Of a stretch of DNA of 64,000 nucleotides, positions 1 through 7,351 are shown one piece after another; the stretch's first letter is position 1; each line of letters begins with the position of its first letter. Both the position numbers and the translations under genes were made by a program. Under the pieces are notes generated by a model. That model saw only the letters and a list, made by a program, of their open reading frames with translations, had not been told where the DNA came from and made no database searches. Source of the DNA: Mycobacterium sp. 852002-51057_SCH5723018 (GTDB lineage: Bacteria > Actinomycetota > Actinomycetes > Mycobacteriales > Mycobacteriaceae); contig NZ_LZIR01000123.1 in the NCBI RefSeq assembly GCF_001667035.1, forward strand, positions 106,898 to 170,897. Reading direction: 5' to 3'.

Positions 1-2
1 GT

Positions 3-350
3 GACGTGGCCGGGCTCGTCGAACTGCTGACCGCCGATGCGACCTCCACGGCCGATGGCGGCGGCAAGGTGGCGGCCGCCCGGCGCCCCATCGAGGGCCG
101 CGACCGCATGGCGCGCTACGTGGCGGGCGTGTTCAGCAGGAACGTGCCGCCGCTGGATCTGCATCTGGACGTCGCCCAGGTCAACGGCGAGCCGGCAATG
201 CTGGCCTTCGACGGCGACAGGCTGGCCGGTGTCCTGTGCTTCGAGGTCGAGGGCGACCGGATAGCGGCCCTGCGCGTCATGGCCAATCCCGACAAATTGC
301 GGTTCATCGCCGGCCAGTTGTCACATCCCGCGGGCCTGCCCGGTCCGTAA
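3..350 (+). CDS. ECF41-type (SigJ-like) sigma factor, C-terminal part
   Basis: Only the last ~115 residues are in the window; the reading frame is open to the left edge. The segment matches the SnoaL-like C-terminal domain of ECF41 sigma factors: it contains the DGGGK motif and, near the end, NPDKL, two signatures I know for this group, where the C-terminal extension controls sigma activity. The sigma2/sigma4 domains lie outside the window. An oxidoreductase gene follows 4 bases downstream, fitting the known habit of ECF41 genes to sit beside carboxymuconolactone decarboxylase, oxidoreductase or epimerase genes. Confidence 0.8.
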   Translation, partial: DVAGLVELLTADATSTADGGGKVAAARRPIEGRDRMARYVAGVFSRNVPPLDLHLDVAQVNGEPAMLAFDGDRLAGVLCFEVEGDRIAALRVMANPDKLRFIAGQLSHPAGLPGP

Positions 351-354
351 TGGT

Positions 355-1155
355 GTGACGAAGCGATTTCTCGTAACCGGGGGGACCGGCACCGTAGGGA
401 GCGTCGTTGTCGAGCACCTGACGACGGCGGGCAACGACGTGCGCGTCCTGAGCCGCGGACGGCGCCGCCAGCATCGCCCCGATGTCCAGCATGTCGTCGG
501 GGACGTGCGAACCGGTGACGGGCTCGACGCGGCCGTCGACGGCGTCGACACAATCGTGCACTGCGTCTATCCCGCCCAACACCTGGTCGCGGCCGCGAAA
601 CGAGCAGGCTCACCGCACCTGGTGTACGTCTCCATCGTGGGAATCGACCGCATCCCGTTCGGCTTCTACCGCAAAATTCTCGCCAACGAGCGCCTGATCG
701 CCGGGTCGGGCCTGCCATGGACGGTGCTGCGGGCGACCCAGTTTCACGATCTGGTCGCCGTGATCTTGCGCATGCTCGCCAAACCGCCGGTAATGGCGGT
801 GCCGTCGGTGAGCGATCAACCGGTCGACGTGCGCGAGGTGGGCGAGCGGCTGGCCCGCCTGGCCCTCAGCGAACCGGTCGGGCGGGCGCCGGATTTCGGC
901 GGCCCGCAGGTACGCGCATTCGACGACCTCGCCCGCAGCTACCTGTCGATCGTCGGCAGGCGCCGACCGATCGCGCCGATTCGGTTGCCGGGCAAGGCAT
1001 TTCGCGGATTTCGCTCCGGCGGGCATCTGGCCCCGGATCACGCGGCCGGCACCATCACCTTCGAGCGGTACCTCCGCGAGCAGCTCGAGGCCGGCCGACT
1101 GCCCTACGGCGACGCCATCCGCGATTACCTGAGGCCTCGCAAGGAGTCCCCATGA
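355..1155 (+). CDS. NAD(P)-binding NmrA/SDR-like oxidoreductase
   Basis: 266 residues beginning at GTG. The N-terminus has the dinucleotide-binding glycine motif TGGTGTVG, followed by a DVRVLSRGRR strand-turn typical of atypical SDRs of the NmrA type that select NADPH. The lack of an obvious YxxxK pair argues for the atypical group. It lies 4 bases after the sigma-factor gene and overlaps the next gene by ATGA, so the three look like one operon. It is probably the sigma factor's partner oxidoreductase. The substrate is unknown. Confidence 0.8.
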   Translation: MTKRFLVTGGTGTVGSVVVEHLTTAGNDVRVLSRGRRRQHRPDVQHVVGDVRTGDGLDAAVDGVDTIVHCVYPAQHLVAAAKRAGSPHLVYVSIVGIDRIPFGFYRKILANERLIAGSGLPWTVLRATQFHDLVAVILRMLAKPPVMAVPSVSDQPVDVREVGERLARLALSEPVGRAPDFGGPQVRAFDDLARSYLSIVGRRRPIAPIRLPGKAFRGFRSGGHLAPDHAAGTITFERYLREQLEAGRLPYGDAIRDYLRPRKESP

Positions 1156-1562
1156 ACCCGCGGCTGACGAACCCCGCCCTTCGCGCCGGACTGTGGTTTC
1201 TGGCATTCGTGGAGGTCGCGGTCGGGGTCGTCGCAACGTTGGCGCCTCGGGCCTTTTACGACTACGTCCCCTGGGTTGACCTCCTGCCCCCGTACTCCGA
1301 GCACCTCATGCGCGACGTCGGCGCATTGAGCCTGTCGCTTGCGCTAGTCCTCGTTGTCGCCGCCACCACGATGGAAACCCGCATGGTCCGGGTCGGGCTG
1401 GGCGCTTACCTGTTGTTTGCCGTACCGCATCTGATTTTTCACACGGCGCATCTAGAAAACTTCACGACGGAGGCTGCCGTCGCCCAAACGGCAATTCTCG
1501 CCATTGCGGTGCTGCTGCCGGCGGCACTGCTGTTCCTCACCGGGCGGCGAGTCAGCAACTAG
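1152..1562 (+). CDS. small four-helix membrane protein
   Basis: 136 residues. The ATG overlaps the previous stop (ATGA), which fixes the start and implies translational coupling. The sequence has about four hydrophobic stretches: an early LWFLAFVEVAVGVVATLA, then SLSLALVLVVAA, LGAYLLFAVPHLIFH and a final AILAIAVLLPAALLFL. No enzymatic motif is visible. It is the third gene of the ECF41 cluster and may be part of the membrane stress response. The function is not recognised. Confidence 0.75.
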   Translation: MNPRLTNPALRAGLWFLAFVEVAVGVVATLAPRAFYDYVPWVDLLPPYSEHLMRDVGALSLSLALVLVVAATTMETRMVRVGLGAYLLFAVPHLIFHTAHLENFTTEAAVAQTAILAIAVLLPAALLFLTGRRVSN

Positions 1563-1779
1563 GATCGAGCTGTTTGGTAGACAGGGGGCGAGGCGGCGTA
1601 ACGCCGCCCGAGTGAGTCGACCGGACGTTGACGGGACTGCCGAGGCCGCGCGGTTTCCCGTGATAACGGCTCGCCACTTGCACCGATCATGCATCCAACC
1701 GTCGGAACACCAGTCCGATGAACGTTGGTCGATTATTCTGCAGCGGCCGTGTTGCGGAAGGAGTTGAAGGGGTGTTCTG

Positions 1780-2214
1780 GTGAAGGTCAGGGTGGTGCTG
1801 GCAGTCGGCATGCTCGTAACATCGACGGCCATGGGCTGCACGTTCGCGTCCCGGAACCCGCCGAACAGCCAGACGCTCCAGGTCCCGATGGACGACGTTC
1901 TCAAGCAGAACACCATCACACAGAACATCACGCTGGCCGTCGGCAACACCTTGACGGTGAAGCTGGGCTCGAATTACTCGACGCCGTATCGGTGGAAGGC
2001 CGACACGAAGATCGGCGACTCGACGATCGTCAAGCAGACCGGTCACAGATACGTGCACCCGACCACCGATGCGCTGGGCGCGCCCGGCAGTGAGGAGTGG
2101 ACGTTCTCGGTGCTGAAGCCCGGAAGGACGACGATCACCACGTCCTACGCCAGCATCGTGGGCAAGGACAACAAACCGGTGTGCACGTACACGGCCAACG
2201 TGACGGTGCAGTAA
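1780..2214 (+). CDS. putative lipoprotein, chagasin (I42)-like protease inhibitor fold
   Basis: 144 residues starting at GTG. A signal peptide (VVLAVGMLVTSTAMGC) ends in a relaxed lipobox with cysteine at about residue 20. The mature part resembles the chagasin/I42 family of cysteine-protease inhibitors: a VGNTLTVKLGSN strand, a TPYRW segment and a late GRTTITTSYAS strand correspond to the loops that enter the protease cleft in that family. The target in mycobacteria is unknown. The gene stands alone, 217 bases after the sigma-factor operon. Confidence 0.6.
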   Translation: MKVRVVLAVGMLVTSTAMGCTFASRNPPNSQTLQVPMDDVLKQNTITQNITLAVGNTLTVKLGSNYSTPYRWKADTKIGDSTIVKQTGHRYVHPTTDALGAPGSEEWTFSVLKPGRTTITTSYASIVGKDNKPVCTYTANVTVQ

Positions 2215-2254
2215 AACCCTGCGCGCCTGCGCCGCGTCACGCTACGGTTCGGGC

Positions 2255-2734
2255 GTGTTCGGCTTCCTTCGCAACCTGTCCGAGATCGGCAAACTGCCTA
2301 TTGAATTGCGCGAACAACTCGAGGCCGAGGGGGTCATCTTCACCGGCGGCAAGGCCGGGGTTTACCGGCATTTCAGCGGCCATGTGCCGGGCGTCTATTC
2401 GGCATCGGGCGTCTCCCGCTACACGGGTGGGTTCGGGTTGAGTACCGCGCGGGTCGTGGCAACCTTGCCCGTGCGAGCGGATCCCAAGCTGCGGTCCATC
2501 GATTGCTCCTGGGACAGTGACAAGGGGCCGGGGCAGGTGACCATCACCGGCAAGGGTCTGCAGATCGAAATCGACTTGCACGGAGTCGATCCCGCGTTCT
2601 CGGGCTCGATGAGGCTGAACTATAAGAAGAAAATCGCCGACGACGTGTTGCAGAAGCTGCCGACGACGTCACTGCGTTTTCCGGTGGAGCCGGTTTTCGT
2701 GTACCGCGCGGCCGGGGTGCGTCCTAAGTCGTAG
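2255..2734 (+). CDS. conserved hypothetical protein
   Basis: 159 residues, starting GTG-TTC-GGC-TTC. There is no signal peptide or membrane helix, and it is rich in beta-type sequence (GVYSASGVSRYTGGFGLSTARVVATL). I do not recognise the family beyond its general look of a conserved mycobacterial hypothetical. Its 3' end overlaps the convergent SDR gene by 11 bases. Confidence 0.6.
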   Translation: MFGFLRNLSEIGKLPIELREQLEAEGVIFTGGKAGVYRHFSGHVPGVYSASGVSRYTGGFGLSTARVVATLPVRADPKLRSIDCSWDSDKGPGQVTITGKGLQIEIDLHGVDPAFSGSMRLNYKKKIADDVLQKLPTTSLRFPVEPVFVYRAAGVRPKS

Positions 2735-3488
2735 TGGGTCGCAGCATCCGGCCGGTTACTCGCGCCGAGAGCGACCCGGGCATCAGCCGTCCGAATGTCG
2801 ACGTCGCCCGATTGCGCCAGCCGGGGACGACGACGGCCTGGTGGCGGTCGAGGGCGCGCAGTCCGGCTTTCACGATGGGTTCGGGCTCGGCGAGGTTGCT
2901 GTAGATCGCGGTGTGCGAGACGTCCTCGCCGAGCGCGTCGACGAATCCGGTGCGGGTGGGTCCCGGGCACAGCGCCGTCACGGTGACCCCGGTGCCGCGG
3001 GTTTCGGCCCACAAGGCTTGGCTGAGCGACAGCACGAACGCCTTCGAGGCGCCGTAGGTGGCCTGATAGGGGCCGGGCTGAAAGGCGATGGTGGAGGCCA
3101 CATTCAGGATGCCGCCGCGGCCGCGGGCCAGCATGCCCGGAAGCACCGCGTGCGTCAGCCGCACCAGCGCGTCGACGTTGACCGCGACCAGCTGGTGCTC
3201 GCGGTCCGCGTCGATTTCGGCGAACGGGCCGTAGGTGCCGAACCCGGCGTTGTTGACCAGCACGTCGACGTCGCGGCCGTCGAGCCGGGCTATGAGGGCG
3301 TCGACGCCGTCGTAGGTACCCAGGTCGCCGACAACGAGTTCGGCGTTGTTTCCGAGGCGCTGCGCCACCGCGTGGAGGCGGGTTTCGTTGCGCCCGGCCA
3401 GGATCAAGGAATGGCCTCGCTGCGCGAGCTGATCGGCGAAGATTGCGCCGAACCCGGAGCTGGCGCCGGTGATGACGGCGATTGACAT
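2724..3488 (-). CDS. short-chain dehydrogenase/reductase
   Basis: Classical SDR of about 254 residues. TGASSGFG is the cofactor-binding loop, NNAGFG the structural NNAG motif, and the catalytic Ser with Y-GASK (YGASKAF) gives the Tyr-x-x-x-Lys pair. CPGPTRTGF follows as in family members. The start at MSIAVITG is preferred over an upstream TTG because AAGGA lies about 8 bases before it. It follows the DUF1707 gene by 10 bases, so the two form an operon divergent from the TetR gene that probably controls them. The substrate is unknown. Confidence 0.85.
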   Translation of the reverse strand: MSIAVITGASSGFGAIFADQLAQRGHSLILAGRNETRLHAVAQRLGNNAELVVGDLGTYDGVDALIARLDGRDVDVLVNNAGFGTYGPFAEIDADREHQLVAVNVDALVRLTHAVLPGMLARGRGGILNVASTIAFQPGPYQATYGASKAFVLSLSQALWAETRGTGVTVTALCPGPTRTGFVDALGEDVSHTAIYSNLAEPEPIVKAGLRALDRHQAVVVPGWRNRATSTFGRLMPGSLSARVTGRMLRPTTT

Positions 3489-3498
3489 CTTGAATTCC

Positions 3499-3924
3499 TT
3501 AATTTGCAATGGATTTCACGACTGGCCGGATGGCCAGGGCGTGGCTGATGAGGCCGATCGCGGCACCGAGTATGGGCCAGATCGGCCAGAAGTACGCGGC
3601 GCCGGTCGTCATGGCGACCGCGGCCCAGACCGTGAGCACGACGGCGGCCATCGCGAGGTAGGCGGCGAGGTGAATGCGCACCCCGCGGCGAGCGGCGGCG
3701 ATGCGGGCGGCGCGCCGCCGCGGGTCTGTGCGCCGGATGCGCTCGAGCGGCAGATCGGCGACGAGGTCCTTAAGCTCCTCGAGGGTCTGCGTGTGGAACG
3801 CCTTTTGGACGCGCTGGTCGTACTCGTCGAGCTCGAGGTAGCCCTGAGCCAGCGCCTGACCCAGGCGGTGGGCGGTCTTCTGCCGGTCGCGATCGCCGGC
3901 TCGGGCGATGGTCGTAGCGGTCAT
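3499..3924 (-). CDS. DUF1707 plus two-helix membrane protein
   Basis: 141 residues from MTATTIARAGDRDRQ, chosen because GGAAGGAG precedes this ATG. The N-terminal ~55 residues are a DUF1707/SHOCT-like domain (AHRLGQALAQGYLELDEYDQRV). The C-terminal half has two membrane helices (LAAYLAMAAVVLTVWAAVAM and YFWPIWPILGAAIGLISHAL). DUF1707 domains are common in actinobacterial membrane proteins and are probably interaction modules. It is the first gene of a two-gene operon with the SDR. Confidence 0.75.
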   Translation of the reverse strand: MTATTIARAGDRDRQKTAHRLGQALAQGYLELDEYDQRVQKAFHTQTLEELKDLVADLPLERIRRTDPRRRAARIAAARRGVRIHLAAYLAMAAVVLTVWAAVAMTTGAAYFWPIWPILGAAIGLISHALAIRPVVKSIAN

Positions 3925-3955
3925 GATTTCTGCTCCTTCCGGCGATGTGAATAGC

Positions 3956-3979
3956 ATTAACATAGACCATAATGTTAAT
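3956..3979. promoter_or_regulatory. inverted-repeat operator in the TetR divergent promoter
   Basis: ATTAACAT and ATGTTAAT form a perfect 8-base inverted repeat separated by 8 bases. It sits between the start of the minus-strand DUF1707/SDR operon and the plus-strand TetR gene, 9 bases before the TetR ATG. The position and symmetry are what one expects of the TetR binding site; this is inference from layout. Confidence 0.65.
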
Positions 3980-3988
3980 CTCGTCAAC

Positions 3989-4594
3989 ATGGCACGGAAG
4001 ACCGCTACGGCGCCGCGGGACAGCTACCACCACGGCGACCTGAAACGCGCGCTGACCAGCGCCGCACTCTCGCTGGTCGCCGAGAAGGGGCCAAAAGGGT
4101 TCACACTGACCGAGGCCGCGCGCCGCGCCGGCGTCAGCGCCGCGGCTCCGTACCGGCACTTCGCCGACAAGGCCGAGCTGCTGGCCGCCGTCGCCGAACA
4201 GGGCTTCCGTGACCTGCATGCCGAGCTCGTCGCGGCCGGTGTCGACACCTCGGAACCGAGGGCCCGGGTGATCGAACTCGGCCGTACCTATGTGCGGTGG
4301 GCCGTCGCCCATCCGGACCACTACCGGGTCATGTTCGGCGCCGAGCTCGACAAGTCTCGCCACCCGGCGCTGGGGTTCGCAGCGTTACAGGCGTTCGGCG
4401 ATCTCGTCGACGCGATCGTGGCGTCTCAGGAAGCGGGCATCGTCGACGGAGGCGACCCGCGTTCGGTCGCAGCACCGCTCTGGTCGCTGGCCCATGGCGT
4501 CGCGTCGCTCGCCATCGGCGGCGAGCTGCGGGCCGTCGGCATCTCGCAAGACCCGGAGGCCATGATCGAGGGCGTGGTGGCCCAGGTGCTTTAG
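3989..4594 (+). CDS. TetR/AcrR family transcriptional regulator
   Basis: 201 residues from MARKTATAPRDSYHHGDLK. The helix-turn-helix reads FTLTEAARRAGVSAAAPYRHFADKAELLAAV, standard for TetR. The C-terminal half (YVRWAVAHPDHYRVMFG) resembles the WHG domain of TetR_C_33-type regulators. The start is placed after the operator; an upstream ATG would run through it. It is divergent from the DUF1707/SDR pair, which it probably represses. It converges with, and overlaps, the esterase gene by 4 bases. Confidence 0.85.
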   Translation: MARKTATAPRDSYHHGDLKRALTSAALSLVAEKGPKGFTLTEAARRAGVSAAAPYRHFADKAELLAAVAEQGFRDLHAELVAAGVDTSEPRARVIELGRTYVRWAVAHPDHYRVMFGAELDKSRHPALGFAALQAFGDLVDAIVASQEAGIVDGGDPRSVAAPLWSLAHGVASLAIGGELRAVGISQDPEAMIEGVVAQVL

Positions 4595-5865
4595 GCCACG
4601 TTGGCCTTCAGTTGTGCCGTGTACACCTCGGCCAGGAATTGCTCGACGGCGACCGCGGTGTGTGCCGCACGGGCCGAGCCGAAGATGTCGAAAGCATGGT
4701 GGGTGAGCGGCAGTTCGGCGTACACGACGGGCTGGTTGCTGACTTCGCGCAGCTTGGCCACGAAGGTGCGTGCCTGCTCGACATAGGCCAGTGAGTCGTT
4801 GCGGCCATGCAAGACGAAAAACGGGGGAGCGTCGGGGTTTACGTGGTTGATCGGCGACGCGGCGGCGTAGGTCTGCAGGTGCGTCGAGGGGCGTTGTTTG
4901 ATGATCGACTTGATCAGCAGCCCGGGCATCATCGGGTGCATGGTTTCGTCGAGTCGGGTGAAGTCATAGATGCCGTAGAACGGGATGGCCACTTGCACCC
5001 GGGTGTCGGCGTTTTCGAATCCCGGCTGGAACTGCGGGTCGTTGGGCGTCAGCGCCGCCAGCGCCGAGAGGTGGCCGCCGGCCGAACCACCGGTAATGGC
5101 GATGAAGTCGGGGTCCCCGCCGTAGTCGGCGATGTGTTCTTTCACCCAGGCGAGGGCGCGCTTGATGTCGACGATGTGGTCGGGCCAGGTGTTGCGCGGG
5201 CTGTGCCGGTAGTTGACGGCCACGCAGATCCAGCCGAGCTCGGCGAGGTGGCTCATCAGCGGATGTGCTTGTCCGCGTTTGTTTCCCGTCGTCCAGGCGC
5301 CCCCAGGGATCTGGAAGAGCACGGGCGCCTTGCCGTTCGGGTCGAGGTCGGGGCGCCGCCAGATGTCCAGGTGGTTGGCCCTGCCATAGGGGCCGTAGCT
5401 GATGTCGGAGTCGTGGGCGTAGTCGTTGTAGATCCGCAGCATCCGCAGCACGCCGGGCGTCTTGGCGGTGCCCTCGCCGGTCGGCAGGCGCCACAGGCCT
5501 TCGGAATCGGTGCGTCTCGCGGGGCCCAGGCCCTCGTCCAGCGCTTTGGTGAGCGGCCCGCTGGCCTGGTGGCCGGCTTTGCTGAGGTTCAGCAGGCCCA
5601 CCGCCGAGACGCCCGCGGTCATCCAGGCGAGGATGCGCACCGGCCGGCTCAGGCGGCGCGAGGTCAGTGCCAGGCCGCCGAGCTGGCTGACCAGCGTCTG
5701 CAGCGGCAGCTCGGTGACGACCATGCCGAACATCCACGAGAACAGCGACGCGTACCTTTTGCGGGCCAGCGGCCGGTAGGCGTTGAGGGTGGACAGCGCC
5801 GTTACCGCCGTGACCACCAGCGACGCGATTTGCCGGGCGTGATGAATGAGTCGAGCCTTCCGCAT
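4591..5865 (-). CDS. alpha/beta-hydrolase esterase, LipM/LipQ type
   Basis: 424 residues. The N-terminal ~100 residues carry hydrophobic helices (LVVTAVTALSTL, FGMVVTELPLQTL, ILAWMTAGVSAVGLL) that probably anchor it to the membrane. The catalytic domain shows an oxyanion-hole variant IPGGAW, nucleophile elbow GGSAGG, acid in HGRNDS and histidine in LTHHAF: a full Ser-Asp-His set. Length and architecture fit the mycobacterial Lip carboxylesterases LipM, LipO or LipQ; I cannot say which. It probably hydrolyses short-chain esters or lipids. Confidence 0.8.
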   Translation of the reverse strand: MRKARLIHHARQIASLVVTAVTALSTLNAYRPLARKRYASLFSWMFGMVVTELPLQTLVSQLGGLALTSRRLSRPVRILAWMTAGVSAVGLLNLSKAGHQASGPLTKALDEGLGPARRTDSEGLWRLPTGEGTAKTPGVLRMLRIYNDYAHDSDISYGPYGRANHLDIWRRPDLDPNGKAPVLFQIPGGAWTTGNKRGQAHPLMSHLAELGWICVAVNYRHSPRNTWPDHIVDIKRALAWVKEHIADYGGDPDFIAITGGSAGGHLSALAALTPNDPQFQPGFENADTRVQVAIPFYGIYDFTRLDETMHPMMPGLLIKSIIKQRPSTHLQTYAAASPINHVNPDAPPFFVLHGRNDSLAYVEQARTFVAKLREVSNQPVVYAELPLTHHAFDIFGSARAAHTAVAVEQFLAEVYTAQLKANVA

Positions 5866-5910
5866 TTCGTCACCTTACGAGGTGGTCGGTGCCCCGTAGA
5901 CTGCGGGTTT

Positions 5911-6555
5911 GTGGGTGACGTCCCGCTCGATGCGCAAGAGCGCGCTGAGCTGTGCGGTCTTTTCGACGAGCTCGGCCCGTCCGTTCCCACGCTGCTCGAC
6001 GGCTGGACCGCTCACGATCTCGCCGCCCACCTCGTGTTGCGCGAACACGATATCGCCGCCGGTCCGTGCCTGGTGCTGCCCGGCCCATTCGAGCGGTTTG
6101 CCGAGCGGCGTCGCGCCGGATTGGCCGGGCGCTCGGACTTCGTGGGCCTGGTCGCGCGGATCCGGTCCGGCCCGCCAGTGGGGTTCTTCCGGATCGGGTG
6201 GGTGCGCGAGATGGCGAATCTCAACGAGTTCTTCATCCATCACGAGGACGTGCGCAGGGCCAATGGGCTCGGGGTTCGCAGCTTTGGGCCTGCCATGGAT
6301 GCCGGGCTGTGGCGAAACGTGCGCCGCGGTGGGCGCTTTCTGAGCCGGCGGCTTCGCGCGTGCGGGCTCGAGGTTAAGTGGGCGGGCACGGACGAGCGCG
6401 TGACGCTTCGATCCGGCTCGCCGGTGGCGCGGCTCAGCGGGCTGCCGGGTGAGCTGCTGTTGTATCTCTTTGGGCGCCAGGCCGCCGCTCAGGTCGAGGT
6501 GAGCGGACCACCGGAGGCCGTTGCGGCGGTGCGCCGCACGCATTTTGGGATGTGA
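5911..6555 (+). CDS. TIGR03085-like metal-binding protein (mycothiol-dependent isomerase superfamily)
   Basis: 214 residues starting at GTG (VGDVPLDAQERAEL). The reading frame is open far upstream, but that part is antisense to the esterase and is not used. The N-terminal GWTAHDLAAHLVLREHD segment and later FIHHEDVRRANG histidines are the pattern of DinB-like/maleylpyruvate isomerase-type domains in actinobacteria, usually linked to mycothiol. It is divergent from the esterase gene with 45 bases between. The reaction is not known. Confidence 0.7.
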   Translation: MGDVPLDAQERAELCGLFDELGPSVPTLLDGWTAHDLAAHLVLREHDIAAGPCLVLPGPFERFAERRRAGLAGRSDFVGLVARIRSGPPVGFFRIGWVREMANLNEFFIHHEDVRRANGLGVRSFGPAMDAGLWRNVRRGGRFLSRRLRACGLEVKWAGTDERVTLRSGSPVARLSGLPGELLLYLFGRQAAAQVEVSGPPEAVAAVRRTHFGM

Positions 6556-6615
6556 GTCGGTGGCTGAGTTGCATGGATTCGGGTCAGATAAGGGCCGGTA
6601 CTCGCGCTTGCACTT

Positions 6616-6643
6616 TGGCGCTACTGGCGCCATAATGGCGCCA
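6616..6643. promoter_or_regulatory. triple TGGCGC repeat, putative VapBC operator
   Basis: TGGCGC occurs three times just before vapB: at 6616, and as the palindrome TGGCGCCA at 6625-6632 and 6636-6643, the last ending in the A of the vapB ATG. Toxin-antitoxin operons are commonly autorepressed through repeated palindromes in this place. The role is inferred from position. Confidence 0.5.
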
Positions 6644-6873
6644 TGCCTAGCGTCCAGATCAAAGACGTTCCGGAGGACACCCACCGAGTTCTGCGCGAGC
6701 GGGCCGCCCGCGCGCATCAGTCCTTACAGGAATACCTTCGAAGCCATCTGATCGATCAGGCAAATCAGCCCACTCTGGATGAGGTTTTGGACCGCGTCGC
6801 CGGTCACCGTGGTGGCCGGATTTCCTTTAAGGCTGCCGTTGAGCACGTTCGGGCAGAACGTGATCGTCGTTGA
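6643..6873 (+). CDS. VapB-family antitoxin
   Basis: 76 residues. The N-terminus (SVQIKDVPEDTHRVLRERAARAHQSLQEYLRSHLI) is a ribbon-helix-helix motif of the FitA/VapB type that binds operator DNA as a dimer. The C-terminal part (GRISFKAAVEHVRAERDRR) is the short basic tail that would block the toxin active site. It overlaps the toxin gene by 14 bases, typical of coupled TA operons. Confidence 0.85.
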   Translation: MPSVQIKDVPEDTHRVLRERAARAHQSLQEYLRSHLIDQANQPTLDEVLDRVAGHRGGRISFKAAVEHVRAERDRR

Positions 6874-7252
6874 CGCGAGCGTTCTGGCTGTAGCGCTGGG
6901 CGATGACGGGGTAGATGGCCAAGAGGCCAGGCAGCGTTTAGCGGACGAAACGTTGGTCGCGCCCGAGCTCGTCGACCTCGAGGTGGTCTCGGTGTTGCGC
7001 CGGCATGTTGCCGCAACACTGATGTCCGCTCGAAGAGCCGCAAGTGCGGTCGCGGACCTAGCGGACCTGCCGCTGCGTCGGTGGTCACATCAGCCATTGC
7101 TCCACCGCATATGGGAACTGCGGCACGTTGTTACGCCCTATGACGCCGCGTACATTGCGCTGGCCGAGGCCCTGGGCGTCGTGCTACTCACAGCTGACGC
7201 ACGTCTTTCGCGTGCTTCGGGCGTGCATTGCCGGATCGAAGCCGTCGGCTGA
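6860..7252 (+). CDS. VapC-family PIN-domain ribonuclease toxin
   Basis: 130 residues starting at GTG (VIVVDASVLAVAL). The PIN acidic residues are visible: Asp in VVDASV, Glu in PELVDLEV, Asp in TPYDAAYIALAE and Asp in TADARLS. These bind Mg2+/Mn2+ for RNA cleavage in VapC toxins. It follows and overlaps vapB, so toxin and antitoxin are co-translated. The start is set by alignment of the first beta-strand. The target RNA is unknown. Confidence 0.88.
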   Translation: MIVVDASVLAVALGDDGVDGQEARQRLADETLVAPELVDLEVVSVLRRHVAATLMSARRAASAVADLADLPLRRWSHQPLLHRIWELRHVVTPYDAAYIALAEALGVVLLTADARLSRASGVHCRIEAVG

Positions 7253-7351
7253 GCTAACGGCGGTCGATAGTGCCCGACGCACGTTATCTGCACCCTTGAT
7301 TCGGGAATCCTGGTTCAGGCCGGCCGTCGAACGCAGCGAAAGGATGTCCAG

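Noticed and set aside
4807..5910. N-terminal extension of the TIGR03085-like gene
   Set aside because: It is antisense to the esterase and unlike any known domain; the family starts at the GTG at 5911.
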